Source of the DNA: RYN-428 sp035551995
Lineage (GTDB): Bacteria > Planctomycetota > Phycisphaerae > Tepidisphaerales > Tepidisphaeraceae
Reading direction: 5' to 3'
Length of the DNA stretch: 64,000 nucleotides
NCBI GenBank assembly: GCA_035551995.1
Contig: DASZME010000058.1
Coordinates: 36,967 to 100,966 of the forward strand
Shown one piece after another: positions 18,920 to 27,424 of this stretch (its first letter is position 1; each line of letters starts with the position of its first letter). The notes under the pieces were generated by a model. That model made no database searches and was not told the origin of the DNA. It saw nothing but the letters and a program-made list of their open reading frames with translations. The translations under genes were made by a program, and so were the position numbers.

Positions 18920-19786
18920 TTACCGCGCCGGATGGGCCACGGCCACTTTTTCGCCGAGTTTTACCTCGACCTGAAGACCCGATCGCATGTGATTGGGATT
19001 GTCCAGTTGCAGCCGGATGCGCTGTGTCCCCGCCGCCGCATTGGCCACCGGATTAAAGTAAATCAACTCACCGGAAAGCCACGGCTGGTCGCCGGCATAA
19101 CGCACGTCGATTTTCTGTTTCAGCGCCAGCGACCCCGCGATTCCGATCGGGACATCCACTTCCACGTACAACGGCTCATTGAGCACGATCATCATGCACG
19201 GCGTCTTTGGATCGTTGGTCGCCAACTCGCCGGCGTGCACGTTGATCTTCTGAACGATCCCGTCGATCGTCGCGATCAATTTCTTCTGCGCGATCTTGGC
19301 TTTCTCCGCGTCGGCCTCAAGCTTTTTCTGCTCGGTCTCCTGCTCGGCAAGCGTCACGCGGATCTGCCCGATTACGACATCAAGCTTGGCCTTTTCCAGT
19401 TCGCTCTCGCCGAGAACTTTCTGGTCGGACATCTTTTGCGAGCGTTTGAGTTCGACTTTCTTCTGCTCCAGGTCCGCCTTGGCGGCGTCGATCTGCAAGG
19501 CGGCGTTTTTTTGGTCCGCTTCCTTTACCAGAAGATCGGCCTGCTCGACGCTGTCGTCCTGCTGGGCGACGACGTCGCCCTTCTTGACGATGTCGCCCTC
19601 CTTCACCATGACCTGGCTCACGACGCCCGGCACATTGAAGTTAAGCCCGCGCTGATCGGAGGGGTTGGTGATTCCCGGGCTCTGCGTTCGATAGCCGTCG
19701 GCGGCCGGCGCGGAGGCGCCGGTAAGGCCCACGACGGCGAGAATGGACGCGGCCGCCAAGCGGCAAAACAATTCGGATTTAAGCAT
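18920..19786 (-). CDS. Periplasmic HlyD/RND-type adaptor (288 aa)
   Basis: The chosen start is the ATG at 19786, giving a signal peptide (MLKSELFCRLAAASILAVVG). The body has the two biotinyl-lipoyl half motifs of membrane-fusion proteins: GVVSQVMVKEGDIVKKGDVVAQQD at the front and KKLIATIDGIVQKINVHAGE after a long Lys/Glu-rich coiled coil (about 70-160), followed by a beta-barrel part. It is the first gene of the cluster that continues with GAF-HlyD, M50 and SecA-like genes. No ABC or RND inner-membrane pump and no TolC gene lies nearby, so its partner pump is unclear. Confidence 0.88.
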   Translation of the reverse strand: MLKSELFCRLAAASILAVVGLTGASAPAADGYRTQSPGITNPSDQRGLNFNVPGVVSQVMVKEGDIVKKGDVVAQQDDSVEQADLLVKEADQKNAALQIDAAKADLEQKKVELKRSQKMSDQKVLGESELEKAKLDVVIGQIRVTLAEQETEQKKLEADAEKAKIAQKKLIATIDGIVQKINVHAGELATNDPKTPCMMIVLNEPLYVEVDVPIGIAGSLALKQKIDVRYAGDQPWLSGELIYFNPVANAAAGTQRIRLQLDNPNHMRSGLQVEVKLGEKVAVAHPAR

Positions 19787-20148
19787 GAGGATGAACCCCG
19801 CTGTCTCGCTGACGAGACGACTATACACCGAAAACCGTCTCTTGCCCGCACAAACCATGCGGCCGGCAATGCACCCGGTTCGGGAAACCAAACGTCGCCG
19901 CGGAACACTCCACGGCTTGCCGAGTCGCCGGCATATACCGGCTATCTTACCCAGACGTCACTAATGAATCGAACGAATCCCCCTTCGCTCTTAACGCCAC
20001 TTAATTAAATACGCCATGAGTGTGAGGATCGTGCAAGGGTTATTGGACGAAATTCCCAAGTTTTTCGTCGATCGCACGGTCCGATTACTCCGCTCCACCC
20101 GCTTGCTGACATACGACGGCCCTAAAATTCGGTTCGCCGGAAAAATCT
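19787..20148. other. Intergenic region upstream of the HlyD operon
   Basis: This 362-bp gap should hold the promoter of the leftward HlyD/M50/SecA-like operon. I see no gene, no clear hairpin and no repeat. The stretch around 19975-20015 is AT-richer than its surroundings. Confidence 0.4.
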
Positions 20149-20529
20149 TCATCCATATCCTAATTGATTAAGGTCTTCCTCGTCGAGCCCGAACAGGTGT
20201 CCAATTTCATGCAAAACGGTTATTCGGACCTAGTCTACCAATTCGTCCTCACTGTCGCAGGCCAACTGCACGTCTTCCTGAAAAATATAAATAACGTCCG
20301 GCATCGTTCCCGACTGCTCGACGCTTCGCTCCGTCAATGGCCGCCCATGATACAGCCCAAGAAGCAAATGACCCTTTTCCAGACCAACGCTCTGACGCTG
20401 CTTCGGCGACGATCGATCCCGCACTTCAACCGGCACTTCCTCGAGAAACCGCGCGAACTGCTCGGGGAGCAGTTCCAACGCCTGCTCGACAAGCTGGCCA
20501 AACCGCTGTTTGCTCACTTGATACGCCAT
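20149..20529 (-). pseudogene. Zincin-like (PF06262) metallopeptidase split by an amber codon
   Basis: The first 99 residues (ATG at 20529) match small MMP-type zinc peptidases: KQRFGQLVEQALELLPEQF, then LLLGLYHGRPLTER and MPDVIYIFQ. A TAG at 20230-20232 then ends the frame just before the catalytic segment. Reading through it in the same frame gives VRITVLHEIGHLFGLDEEDL and a normal family C-terminus ending LNQLGYG before a TGA at 20149-20151. So only one codon (probably CAG or GAG) differs from an intact gene of about 126 codons. The product as written lacks the HEIGH zinc site. It could be a recent nonsense mutation, a sequencing error or suppressed/recoded. Confidence 0.85.
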
Positions 20530-20616
20530 AGATAGAATCCGTGTCACCGAGCCAACGGCGCCGGGCGATCTTCATTGTAGGATGCTCGGTTCTCCCATCT
20601 TGTTTCGAGGAATTGA

Positions 20617-21642
20617 ATGCCACGATTTCACCTTCCGCTCCTTGCTTTTTCGTTTCTGGCCCTTTGTATTCCCTGCGGTTGCGGCATGACCAGTTTTTTG
20701 ATCACGCCCGTCGAAAACTCAAGCGAACTCAAAGAAGAAGTCGTCGCGGCGGCAAGCGGGTTTTGGGAGGGCAAGATCGCCATCATTCCCATCGAAGGCG
20801 CGCTGTCCAATTCAAAAGGCGGCGGATTGATCGGCACGCCCACCGAAAACGCGATGAGTCTCTTCACCCAGCAGCTCGAGCGGGCCGCGGCCGACGCATC
20901 GGTCAAGGCGATCGTGCTGCGCGTGAATTCGCCCGGCGGCACCGTCAGTTCCGCCGACGCCATGTACAACATGCTCTGCCGATTCCGAAAGAAAACCGGC
21001 AAGCCGATCGTCTCTTCCATGCAGGAAGTCGGCGCGAGCGGCGCCTATTACCTTTCATGCGCGGCCGACAAGATCGTCGCTCAGCCCACCAGCCTGGTCG
21101 GGAGCATCGGCGTCATCTTCGAGAGCATGGAGTTTTCCGGCACCCTCGACAAGATCGGCGCGAGGTCATGGGCGATTACCAGCGGCCCGCTCAAGGAGAT
21201 GGGATCTCCATTTAAGCCGTTGGAACCGCGCGAACAGGTCGTCATGCAGGAGATGGTGGAAGAATATTTCGAGCGATTCGTAGGCATCGTCGCCACGAAC
21301 CGGCCGATCGTCGAAGAGCGGCGCGCCGATGTCCGCGACTATAAAAAGCCCGATTACGCCGGGATATTCAGCGGACGAATTTTCAGCGGTCTGGAAGGAA
21401 AAAAACTCGGCCTGGTCGATCAGCTTGGATTGTTGAGCGATGCGATCGATTTGGCGAAAAATCTTGGCAAAGCGCCCGGCGCCGAGGTTATCATCTATCG
21501 GCGTCCTTATGGTTATTCCGGCTCGATCTATGCGTCGAGCAGCCTCACGCCGCCGAAATCCAGCGGCGCGACGTTCGATCTGCCGGGCGTTCAGTCGTTT
21601 GTTCCGGCGGGATTCTACTATATGTGGAGGCCCGGGATATGA
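20617..21642 (+). CDS. SppA-like signal peptide peptidase, S49 family (341 aa)
   Basis: The protein starts at an ATG with GAGGA 6 nt upstream and has a lipoprotein-like signal ending at Cys20/Cys22 (CIPCGC). The serine nucleophile is Ser141 in EVGASGAYYLS and the probable general base is Lys193 in SGPLKEMGSPF, the Ser/Lys dyad of single-domain SppA enzymes. LRVNSPGGTVSSADAM is also conserved. The family degrades cleaved signal peptides in the membrane. The gene is followed by a weak hairpin terminator and by the zinc-ribbon membrane protein gene. Confidence 0.93.
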   Translation: MPRFHLPLLAFSFLALCIPCGCGMTSFLITPVENSSELKEEVVAAASGFWEGKIAIIPIEGALSNSKGGGLIGTPTENAMSLFTQQLERAAADASVKAIVLRVNSPGGTVSSADAMYNMLCRFRKKTGKPIVSSMQEVGASGAYYLSCAADKIVAQPTSLVGSIGVIFESMEFSGTLDKIGARSWAITSGPLKEMGSPFKPLEPREQVVMQEMVEEYFERFVGIVATNRPIVEERRADVRDYKKPDYAGIFSGRIFSGLEGKKLGLVDQLGLLSDAIDLAKNLGKAPGAEVIIYRRPYGYSGSIYASSSLTPPKSSGATFDLPGVQSFVPAGFYYMWRPGI

Positions 21643-21671
21643 ATCCGCTTGATGACTTGGTGGAAATCGTG

Positions 21672-21690
21672 CGACGGATCGTCGTTTTTT
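21672..21690 (+). terminator. Possible intrinsic terminator after the S49 peptidase gene
   Basis: A short stem CGACG (21672-21676)/CGTCG (21680-21684) with a GAT loop is followed directly by six T residues. The stem is only 5 bp, so the call is tentative. Confidence 0.45.
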
Positions 21691-21809
21691 AGAGAACCCA
21701 ATATGATGCGTGCGCGGCATAATGGATGGTTGAGCCGCCCTGCTTTCGCGGCGGCTAAACCGTCAGGCGTGCTTTGCGCGATGAATCGGTCCAGCGTTCG
21801 TTCAATGTC

Positions 21810-22892
21810 ATGATATCTATCACCTGCAATCAATGTAAGACGGTGCTGACGATCGACGATGCGTTTGCCGGCGGCGTGTGCCGGTGCCAGCACTGCGGCA
21901 CCATCCAGACGGTCCCGGCCCATTTCAAGGGAAACGCCACCCCGGCTGCATATGTAAACCCGTCGGCGGCGGTCGCGAAAAATCTATACCAGAATCAAAG
22001 CGCGGCCCGTGCGCCGGCCGGTTCAGGCAGTTCTGTCTCCCCGAGCGGATTGGACGAGTTGGCCCAGGTCGTCGCCAGCAGCGGATTGGGCGGCAGCGGA
22101 CTCAGTTCCCCCGCCCTGCGATCAAGCCAGACCGTCGCCGCCCAAACCCAGCCGCAGCAAACAGCTCCGGTCGTCACGCCCGATTACAGCGTCAAGCGGA
22201 AAAAACCACCGATCCTTCCGATCGCCGTCGCCGGCGGGGTGGCGGGTCTGGCCATCGTCGCGGCGATCGCCTTCTTCGTCATGCGCGGCGGGTCCGACGC
22301 CACCGGCGGCGGCTCCAACTCCGGCGCCAACTCCGGCGCCGGCGGCGCGGCGGGAACCGGCGGACCCGCCTTCTGCGGCGTCAATCTCGTCTTCAACGGC
22401 AACGTCGTCTATGTTCTCGACCGCGCCAACAGCATTCGCGACGAGTTTGACACGCTCGTCGCCGCCACCTTCCAGTCCATCAAGTCTCTCGGCCCCGATC
22501 GCAAGTTCGCCGTCGTCCTCTGGAACAACGGCGCCGACGACACCGCCTTCCCCGAACAGGGCATGCGCAACGCCACAAGCGACCAGGTCGATCAGCTTCA
22601 AAAGAAATTCGACGGCGTGCAAGCCACCGGCAGCAGCAGCGTGGCCGGGGCGCTGGAAGTGGCCGTCGCGCGAAACCCGGGCGCGATCATCATCGTCACC
22701 GCCAAGTCGACTCTCGACGACAAAGACGCCGAGGCCCTTACGGCGGCCCAGGAGAAATCGGGCGGAAAAATCAAGTTCTACGCGTTTGTCGTCGGCAGCG
22801 TCGACAACCCCGTCCTTAAAATGTTCGTGAAGACCAGCGGCGGGCAGTACCGCCTTCTCAGCGATAAAGACCTTCGCGCGGCGACCCAGTGA
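21810..22892 (+). CDS. Zinc-ribbon, single-pass membrane protein with vWA-like domain (360 aa)
   Basis: The ATG at 21810 is chosen because the zinc ribbon begins right after it: CNQCKTVL and CRCQHCG form two CxxC-type pairs in the first 45 residues. A low-complexity Ala/Ser/Gln linker follows, then one membrane helix (about 142-165, PIAVAGGVAGLAIVAAIAFFV), a Gly/Ser linker and a C-terminal domain of about 170 residues. That domain begins VVYVLDRANSIRDEFD, resembling a von Willebrand A fold with a degenerate metal site, and has a regular alternation of strands and helices. Such ribbon-TM-vWA proteins are frequent in planctomycetes. The function is unknown. The EF-G-like gene begins 59 bp downstream. 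Confidence 0.75.
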   Translation: MISITCNQCKTVLTIDDAFAGGVCRCQHCGTIQTVPAHFKGNATPAAYVNPSAAVAKNLYQNQSAARAPAGSGSSVSPSGLDELAQVVASSGLGGSGLSSPALRSSQTVAAQTQPQQTAPVVTPDYSVKRKKPPILPIAVAGGVAGLAIVAAIAFFVMRGGSDATGGGSNSGANSGAGGAAGTGGPAFCGVNLVFNGNVVYVLDRANSIRDEFDTLVAATFQSIKSLGPDRKFAVVLWNNGADDTAFPEQGMRNATSDQVDQLQKKFDGVQATGSSSVAGALEVAVARNPGAIIIVTAKSTLDDKDAEALTAAQEKSGGKIKFYAFVVGSVDNPVLKMFVKTSGGQYRLLSDKDLRAATQ

Positions 22893-22951
22893 GCGCCCCG
22901 ATAGCCGTGCGGGTGAGAACAGATTCGTCCCAAAAACGAGGAACCCACATC

Positions 22952-24994
22952 ATGCCCGCTTATACCACCTCCGACATTCGAAACATCCTGATCGCGGGCC
23001 ACGGCGGGTCTGGAAAAACCACGCTGGTCGACGCGCTATTGTTGGCCAGCGGATCGGTCAATCGCAAAGCGTCGGTGGCCGACGGATCGAGCTTCGGCGA
23101 TTTCGAGAAGGAAGAAAAGGAACACAAGCATTCCATTTACTCCAAGATTCTTCATGCCGACTACAACGGCAAACGCCTGAATCTAATCGACACGCCCGGC
23201 TCGCCCGATCTGGTGGGTCAGGCGCTGGCCTGTCTTCCCGCCGTCGAAACGGTGGCGGTCGTCATCAACGCCCAGAGCGGCATCGAAGTGATCACGCGCC
23301 GGATCATGGAAGCCGCCAAGGAACGAAACCTTCCGCGGGCGATCATCGTCAACAAGATCGACATGCCCGAGGTGCACCTCGATCAACTGGTCAGCCAGAT
23401 TCGCGAGACCTTCGGGCCTGAATGCCTGCCGATCAATCTGCCCGGCGGCGGCGGAAAAAGCGTGCTCGATTGCCTGCTCAATAACCAGGGCGAGTCGGAT
23501 TTCGATTCCGTAAAACGCTGTCATGCCGCCATTCTCGATCAGATCGTCGAGCTCGACGAAAACCTGATGGAAAAATATCTGGGCGGCGAAGAGCCCGACT
23601 ACGACGCGCTGCACGCCCCTTTCGAATTGGCGATGGACGCGGCACACGTGGTGCCCATCCTCTTCACCGACGCGAAAAACGGAGTCGGGCTCAATGAGCT
23701 TCTCGACGCGATGGTTCGCCATTTCCCCAGCCCTCTCGAAGGCAACCCGCGCGAATTCCTCGGCGGCGAAGGCGCCAACGAACGACCCTTCCAATACGCG
23801 AATAATCCGAGCGGCCTGCTGCTCGCCCACGTTTTCAAAGTGACCACCGACCCATTCGTCGGCAAACTCGCGATCTTCCGCGTTCACCAGGGAAAAGCCG
23901 CCGGAAATACGCAAGTCATCATCGGCCATTCCAAAAAGCCGATCAAACTGGGCCACGTGTTTCATCTGCAAGGCAAGGATCATCGCGAAGCGGACGTGAT
24001 TATCGCCGGCGACATCGGGGCCGTCGCCAAGATCGAGGATATTCACGCCGGGGACGTTTTGCACGATGACCATTCGCTCGACACCGTTCACCTGCGGCCG
24101 CTGACGCTCCCGACGCCGATGTTCGGCATGGCCATCACCCCCACCGCTCGCGGCGACGAGCAAAAAATATCCGGCGCCCTCACCAAAATCGCCGAGGAAG
24201 ACCCAACCTTCCGCTGGCACACCGATCGCCAGACCCACGAAATGGTCATCAACGGCATGGGCGAACTTCATATTCGCCTTATCCTCGAACGCCTGAAAAA
24301 CCGCGGCCTGCACGTGGAAACCAAGCCGCCGAAAATCGCCTATAAGGAAACGATCACTGCCAAGGCCGAGGGTCATCATCGCCATAAGAAGCAGACCGGC
24401 GGCTCCGGTCAGTTCGGCGAGGTTTATCTCCGCATCGAGCCGCTCGAACGCGGCAAAGGTTTCGAATTCGTAGACGAAGTTTTCGGCGGAACGATTCCCG
24501 GCCAATTCATCCCCGCGGTGGAGAAGGGCGTGCGCGACGTTCTCGATCAGGGCGCGATCGCCGGTTATCCGCTTCAGGATATCCGCGTCATCGTCTACGA
24601 CGGCAAGCATCATCCGGTGGACAGCAAGGAAGTGGCGTTTCGCGCCGCCGGAAAATGGGCCTTCATTGAAGCGATCAAAGCCGCCCGGCCGGTGCTTCTT
24701 GAGCCGATGGTCAACATGGAAGTGACCGTTCCCGAATCCAGTGTCGGCGCCATCACCGGCGATCTTTCCGGCAAGCGCGGCCGCATCCAGGGAACCGACA
24801 TCCTGCCCGGCGGATTGGCCCAGGTGAAAGCCACGGCGCCGCTGGCCGAGGTGATGAGTTATCAATCCCAACTCAAAAGCGTCACCGGCGGCCAGGGAAG
24901 CTTCATCATGGAATTCAGCCATTATGAAACCGTCCCGGCGACCGTGCAGCAGCATGTGGCAAGCTTGTATAAGCCGAGGGCGGAGGAAGAATAA
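22952..24994 (+). CDS. EF-G-like translational GTPase (680 aa)
   Basis: The ATG at 22952 with GAGGAA about 9 nt upstream is used. The GTPase motifs are AGHGGSGKTTL (G1, residues 15-25), DTPGSPD (G3, in place of the canonical DTPGH) and NKID (G4). All EF-G domains II-V are present, with a C-terminal GDLSGKRGRIQG segment. The altered G1 and G3 motifs and the lack of the usual fusA neighbours (rpsL, rpsG, tuf) point to the EF-G-like/EF-G2 branch rather than the main elongation factor. Members are proposed to act in translocation or recycling under special conditions; the role here is not known. Confidence 0.88.
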   Translation: MPAYTTSDIRNILIAGHGGSGKTTLVDALLLASGSVNRKASVADGSSFGDFEKEEKEHKHSIYSKILHADYNGKRLNLIDTPGSPDLVGQALACLPAVETVAVVINAQSGIEVITRRIMEAAKERNLPRAIIVNKIDMPEVHLDQLVSQIRETFGPECLPINLPGGGGKSVLDCLLNNQGESDFDSVKRCHAAILDQIVELDENLMEKYLGGEEPDYDALHAPFELAMDAAHVVPILFTDAKNGVGLNELLDAMVRHFPSPLEGNPREFLGGEGANERPFQYANNPSGLLLAHVFKVTTDPFVGKLAIFRVHQGKAAGNTQVIIGHSKKPIKLGHVFHLQGKDHREADVIIAGDIGAVAKIEDIHAGDVLHDDHSLDTVHLRPLTLPTPMFGMAITPTARGDEQKISGALTKIAEEDPTFRWHTDRQTHEMVINGMGELHIRLILERLKNRGLHVETKPPKIAYKETITAKAEGHHRHKKQTGGSGQFGEVYLRIEPLERGKGFEFVDEVFGGTIPGQFIPAVEKGVRDVLDQGAIAGYPLQDIRVIVYDGKHHPVDSKEVAFRAAGKWAFIEAIKAARPVLLEPMVNMEVTVPESSVGAITGDLSGKRGRIQGTDILPGGLAQVKATAPLAEVMSYQSQLKSVTGGQGSFIMEFSHYETVPATVQQHVASLYKPRAEEE

Positions 24995-25005
24995 GAGCGC
25001 GGATC

Positions 25006-25038
25006 GCCCGCCGCGAGTTGCTTCGGAAAAGCGGCGGG
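25006..25038. repeat. GC-rich inverted repeat after the EF-G-like gene
   Basis: CCCGCCGC (25007-25014) pairs perfectly with GCGGCGGG (25031-25038) around a 16-nt loop. No T-run follows, so it is either a Rho-dependent/bidirectional end structure or a plain intergenic hairpin. Confidence 0.4.
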
Positions 25039-25092
25039 GGCCGACGGAACCAGCCGAGATCGACCGCCTAAGATCAGCGTTGGAGGTGTTTC

Positions 25093-25440
25093 ATGACTAC
25101 ATCCTTACCCACTGTGACGCCGTCGCGGCACGCGGTCAAAGTAGTATTTCTTGAAAACGGCGATCATTTCGATCAGCCGACATTTCATGCGCGGTATTCC
25201 GCAATGCCCGAGTCGTTCAAGGCGGAACTCATCGGAGGAGTAGTTTACGTAGCCTCACCACTGCGAAATTCCCACGGCACGGTGCATTTGGATGTTGCCA
25301 CATGGCTTGGCAACTATCGCATCAACACACCCGGCGTTGTCGGATTCCTTCATGCGCCCGCTAGTGAAATCGGCTATCAAAGACAAACGGAGTTGGCTTT
25401 GCCTTCGGCAACGCGGGAAAATCCGAATGGAGCGGAGTAA
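25093..25440 (+). pseudogene. Truncated Uma2-family nuclease-like gene
   Basis: GGAGGTG sits 5 nt before the ATG. The first 90 residues match the N-terminus of a planctomycete Uma2 (DUF820) protein: TFHARYSAMPESFKAELIGGVVYVASP and HLDVATWLGNYRINTPGV. The frame ends after 115 residues with unrelated sequence. The central and C-terminal catalytic motifs of the family (PDxxL, EIVSP, YWIVD) are missing in all three frames downstream. It is therefore a 5' remnant. An intact relative lies at 29937-30560 and a frameshifted one at 60047-60667. Confidence 0.7.
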
Positions 25441-25492
25441 AGAGATATTTCCATTCTCCCGAGACGACGAAACGCAAAACGAAATTGGATCG

Positions 25493-26587
25493 TCACGCCC
25501 CGTGGAGGAAATTGCAGATATCCCCGTCGTGCATCACGTAACTTTTCCCTTCCGCCCGCATCTTTCCGGCGGCCTTGATCGCCTGTTCGGTCTTGAATTG
25601 CTTGAGGTCATCCAGCGTATACACCTCGGCACGGATGAACGCCCGCTCGAAATCCGTATGAATGACCCCCGCCGCTTGCGGCGCCGTCGCGCCGAACGGA
25701 ATCTCCCAGGCACGGATTTCTTTCGGACCGGCGGTGAAGAAGCTATGCCGGCCAAGCAGCTTGTACGCCTCGCGCGTCAGCGTCGCCAGCGCCGGTTCGG
25801 CCATGCCCATGCTCTCGAGCATTTCCTTGCGGTCGTCGGCGCCCAATTCGGAAAGCTCGGCTTCCAATTTGCCGCAGACGGGCACCACCGCTCCTTTTTC
25901 CTGGGCCGCCCGCTCGCGGACTTTTTTCACGTAATCGTTTTCGCCGTGAATGTCGCTTTCATCGACGTTGGCGACATACAGCACCTTCTTTGCGGTAATC
26001 AGTCCCAGCGACCTGACGATCTTTCGCTCGTCCGGGGTGAACTCGAGTTGCCGAACGGCTTTGCCGTCGTTGAGGTGAACCTTGGCCCGCCGGAGAATTT
26101 CCGAACGGATGATCGCTTCCTTGTCGCCGCTGCGGGCGAGGCGATCGGATTTGTCCAGCGAGCTTGAAACGGTATCCAAATCGGCCAGGGCCAATTCGGT
26201 ATCGATGGTTTCGATGTCGCGGATCGGATCGACGGAGCCTTCGACGTGAATGATGTCATTGCCGCCAAAGCAGCGGACGACATGCAGGATTGCGTCCACT
26301 TCGCGAATGTGGGTGAGGAACTTATTGCCAAGTCCTTCGCCGGTGCTGGCGCCGCGAACGATGCCGGCGATATCGACCACGCGCACGGCCGCGGGAATGA
26401 TTTTTTCGCTCTTAATGAATTGCTGGATGATATTCAGCCGATCGTCGGGCACGGCCACCACGCCGACGTTTGGCTCGATGGTCGCAAACGGATAATTGGC
26501 CGCCAGCGCCCCCGCCGCCGTGAGGGCGTTGAAAATAGTGCTTTTCCCGACGTTGGGCAAACCGACGATTCCAACTTCTAATGACAT
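25493..26587 (-). CDS. ychF: Obg-like ATPase YchF
   Basis: The 364-residue length and sequence match YchF/OLA1. The P-loop GLPNVGKST is at residues 9-17, DIAGIVRGASTGEGLGNKFL carries the G3 region and switch, and NVDESD replaces the GTP-specifying NKxD, which explains the ATP preference of this family. A TGS domain ends the protein (YVMHDGDICNFLHGA). YchF binds ribosomes and acts in stress and redox responses. It is probably monocistronic; the yceH gene upstream ends 120 bp before it. Confidence 0.97.
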   Translation of the reverse strand: MSLEVGIVGLPNVGKSTIFNALTAAGALAANYPFATIEPNVGVVAVPDDRLNIIQQFIKSEKIIPAAVRVVDIAGIVRGASTGEGLGNKFLTHIREVDAILHVVRCFGGNDIIHVEGSVDPIRDIETIDTELALADLDTVSSSLDKSDRLARSGDKEAIIRSEILRRAKVHLNDGKAVRQLEFTPDERKIVRSLGLITAKKVLYVANVDESDIHGENDYVKKVRERAAQEKGAVVPVCGKLEAELSELGADDRKEMLESMGMAEPALATLTREAYKLLGRHSFFTAGPKEIRAWEIPFGATAPQAAGVIHTDFERAFIRAEVYTLDDLKQFKTEQAIKAAGKMRAEGKSYVMHDGDICNFLHGA

Positions 26588-26708
26588 AGGGCGACTACTA
26601 TAGAGCAGTAACGGGCGGAAGGAAACCGGGGCTTCCGCCCGCGGCTGTTAAGTGTTCTTTTCCGACGACGATTTAAGAGCCGAGAGCGGACGCACCTTGT
26701 TCATCGGA

Positions 26709-27383
26709 TTATTGCGTTGACGTCGCAAACGGGTCGGGTTCTCCCAACCCTTGGGCGAAGGTGCGAATCACCGCGCGGAGCGCCGCTACTTCGTTTTCCA
26801 ATTGGGTCACTCGCTCACTGAGCGAAAGCACAGTCCCCTCCCTGACGGCAGCGACTTGCTCCTGCAAAACAGGCCCATCCGAAGGATGAGAATCCGGCGC
26901 CAGCAACTGCGCATACCGCTCCGCCCGACTTCCCGGCGACGGCGCCAGCCGCCGCACCAGCGGCTCTTCCCGCTCCATTAACCCAGTCAATAAATTCGCC
27001 ACGGTCTCCAACGACTCAAACGGCTGCATCCGCGACGCCCTGCCGCGCAATTCCCCCAGCGTCTGCGGCCCGCGCAACATCAACTCCGCGAGAATCGCCA
27101 GTTCAGCCGGCCGGGCATGAAGCACATCGCCCGCGTTGTGCCTGAATTTATCGACCCTGCTGCCGGCCTGATTCAGCCGCACCAGCAACCCCTTTCCGCG
27201 CAATCCCTCGAGGGCGTCAAACGCCCGATTGTCATCCATGGCCATGATCGGGTCGCGATTATTTTTTTGATTGGCGCCATTCACGACGGCGTTTTGCGAA
27301 AGCGGATATTGATCCGGCGTGGTCATCGCCTTTTCGATAAGTACGCCGAGAACGCGAGCTTCGTCGGGAGTGAGTTGGAGCAT
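26709..27383 (-). CDS. YceH family protein (DUF480)
   Basis: The ATG at 27383 gives 224 residues starting MLQLTPDEARVLGVLIEKAMTTPDQYPLS, the standard N-terminus of the DUF480/YceH family. Two winged-helix domains are expected; QNAVVNGANQKNNRDPIM and LMLRGPQTLGELRGRASRM are the recognisable segments. A coiled coil (LSERVTQLENEVAALRAVI) ends the protein. A longer in-frame extension to 27563 overlaps carA and is not used. The role in the cell is not established for the family. carA lies 41 bp upstream on the same strand, so it may be cotranscribed. Confidence 0.9.
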   Translation of the reverse strand: MLQLTPDEARVLGVLIEKAMTTPDQYPLSQNAVVNGANQKNNRDPIMAMDDNRAFDALEGLRGKGLLVRLNQAGSRVDKFRHNAGDVLHARPAELAILAELMLRGPQTLGELRGRASRMQPFESLETVANLLTGLMEREEPLVRRLAPSPGSRAERYAQLLAPDSHPSDGPVLQEQVAAVREGTVLSLSERVTQLENEVAALRAVIRTFAQGLGEPDPFATSTQ

Positions 27384-27424
27384 AAAAAAATTAACTCTCG
27401 GATGCCAAACGGACGAATCGATCA

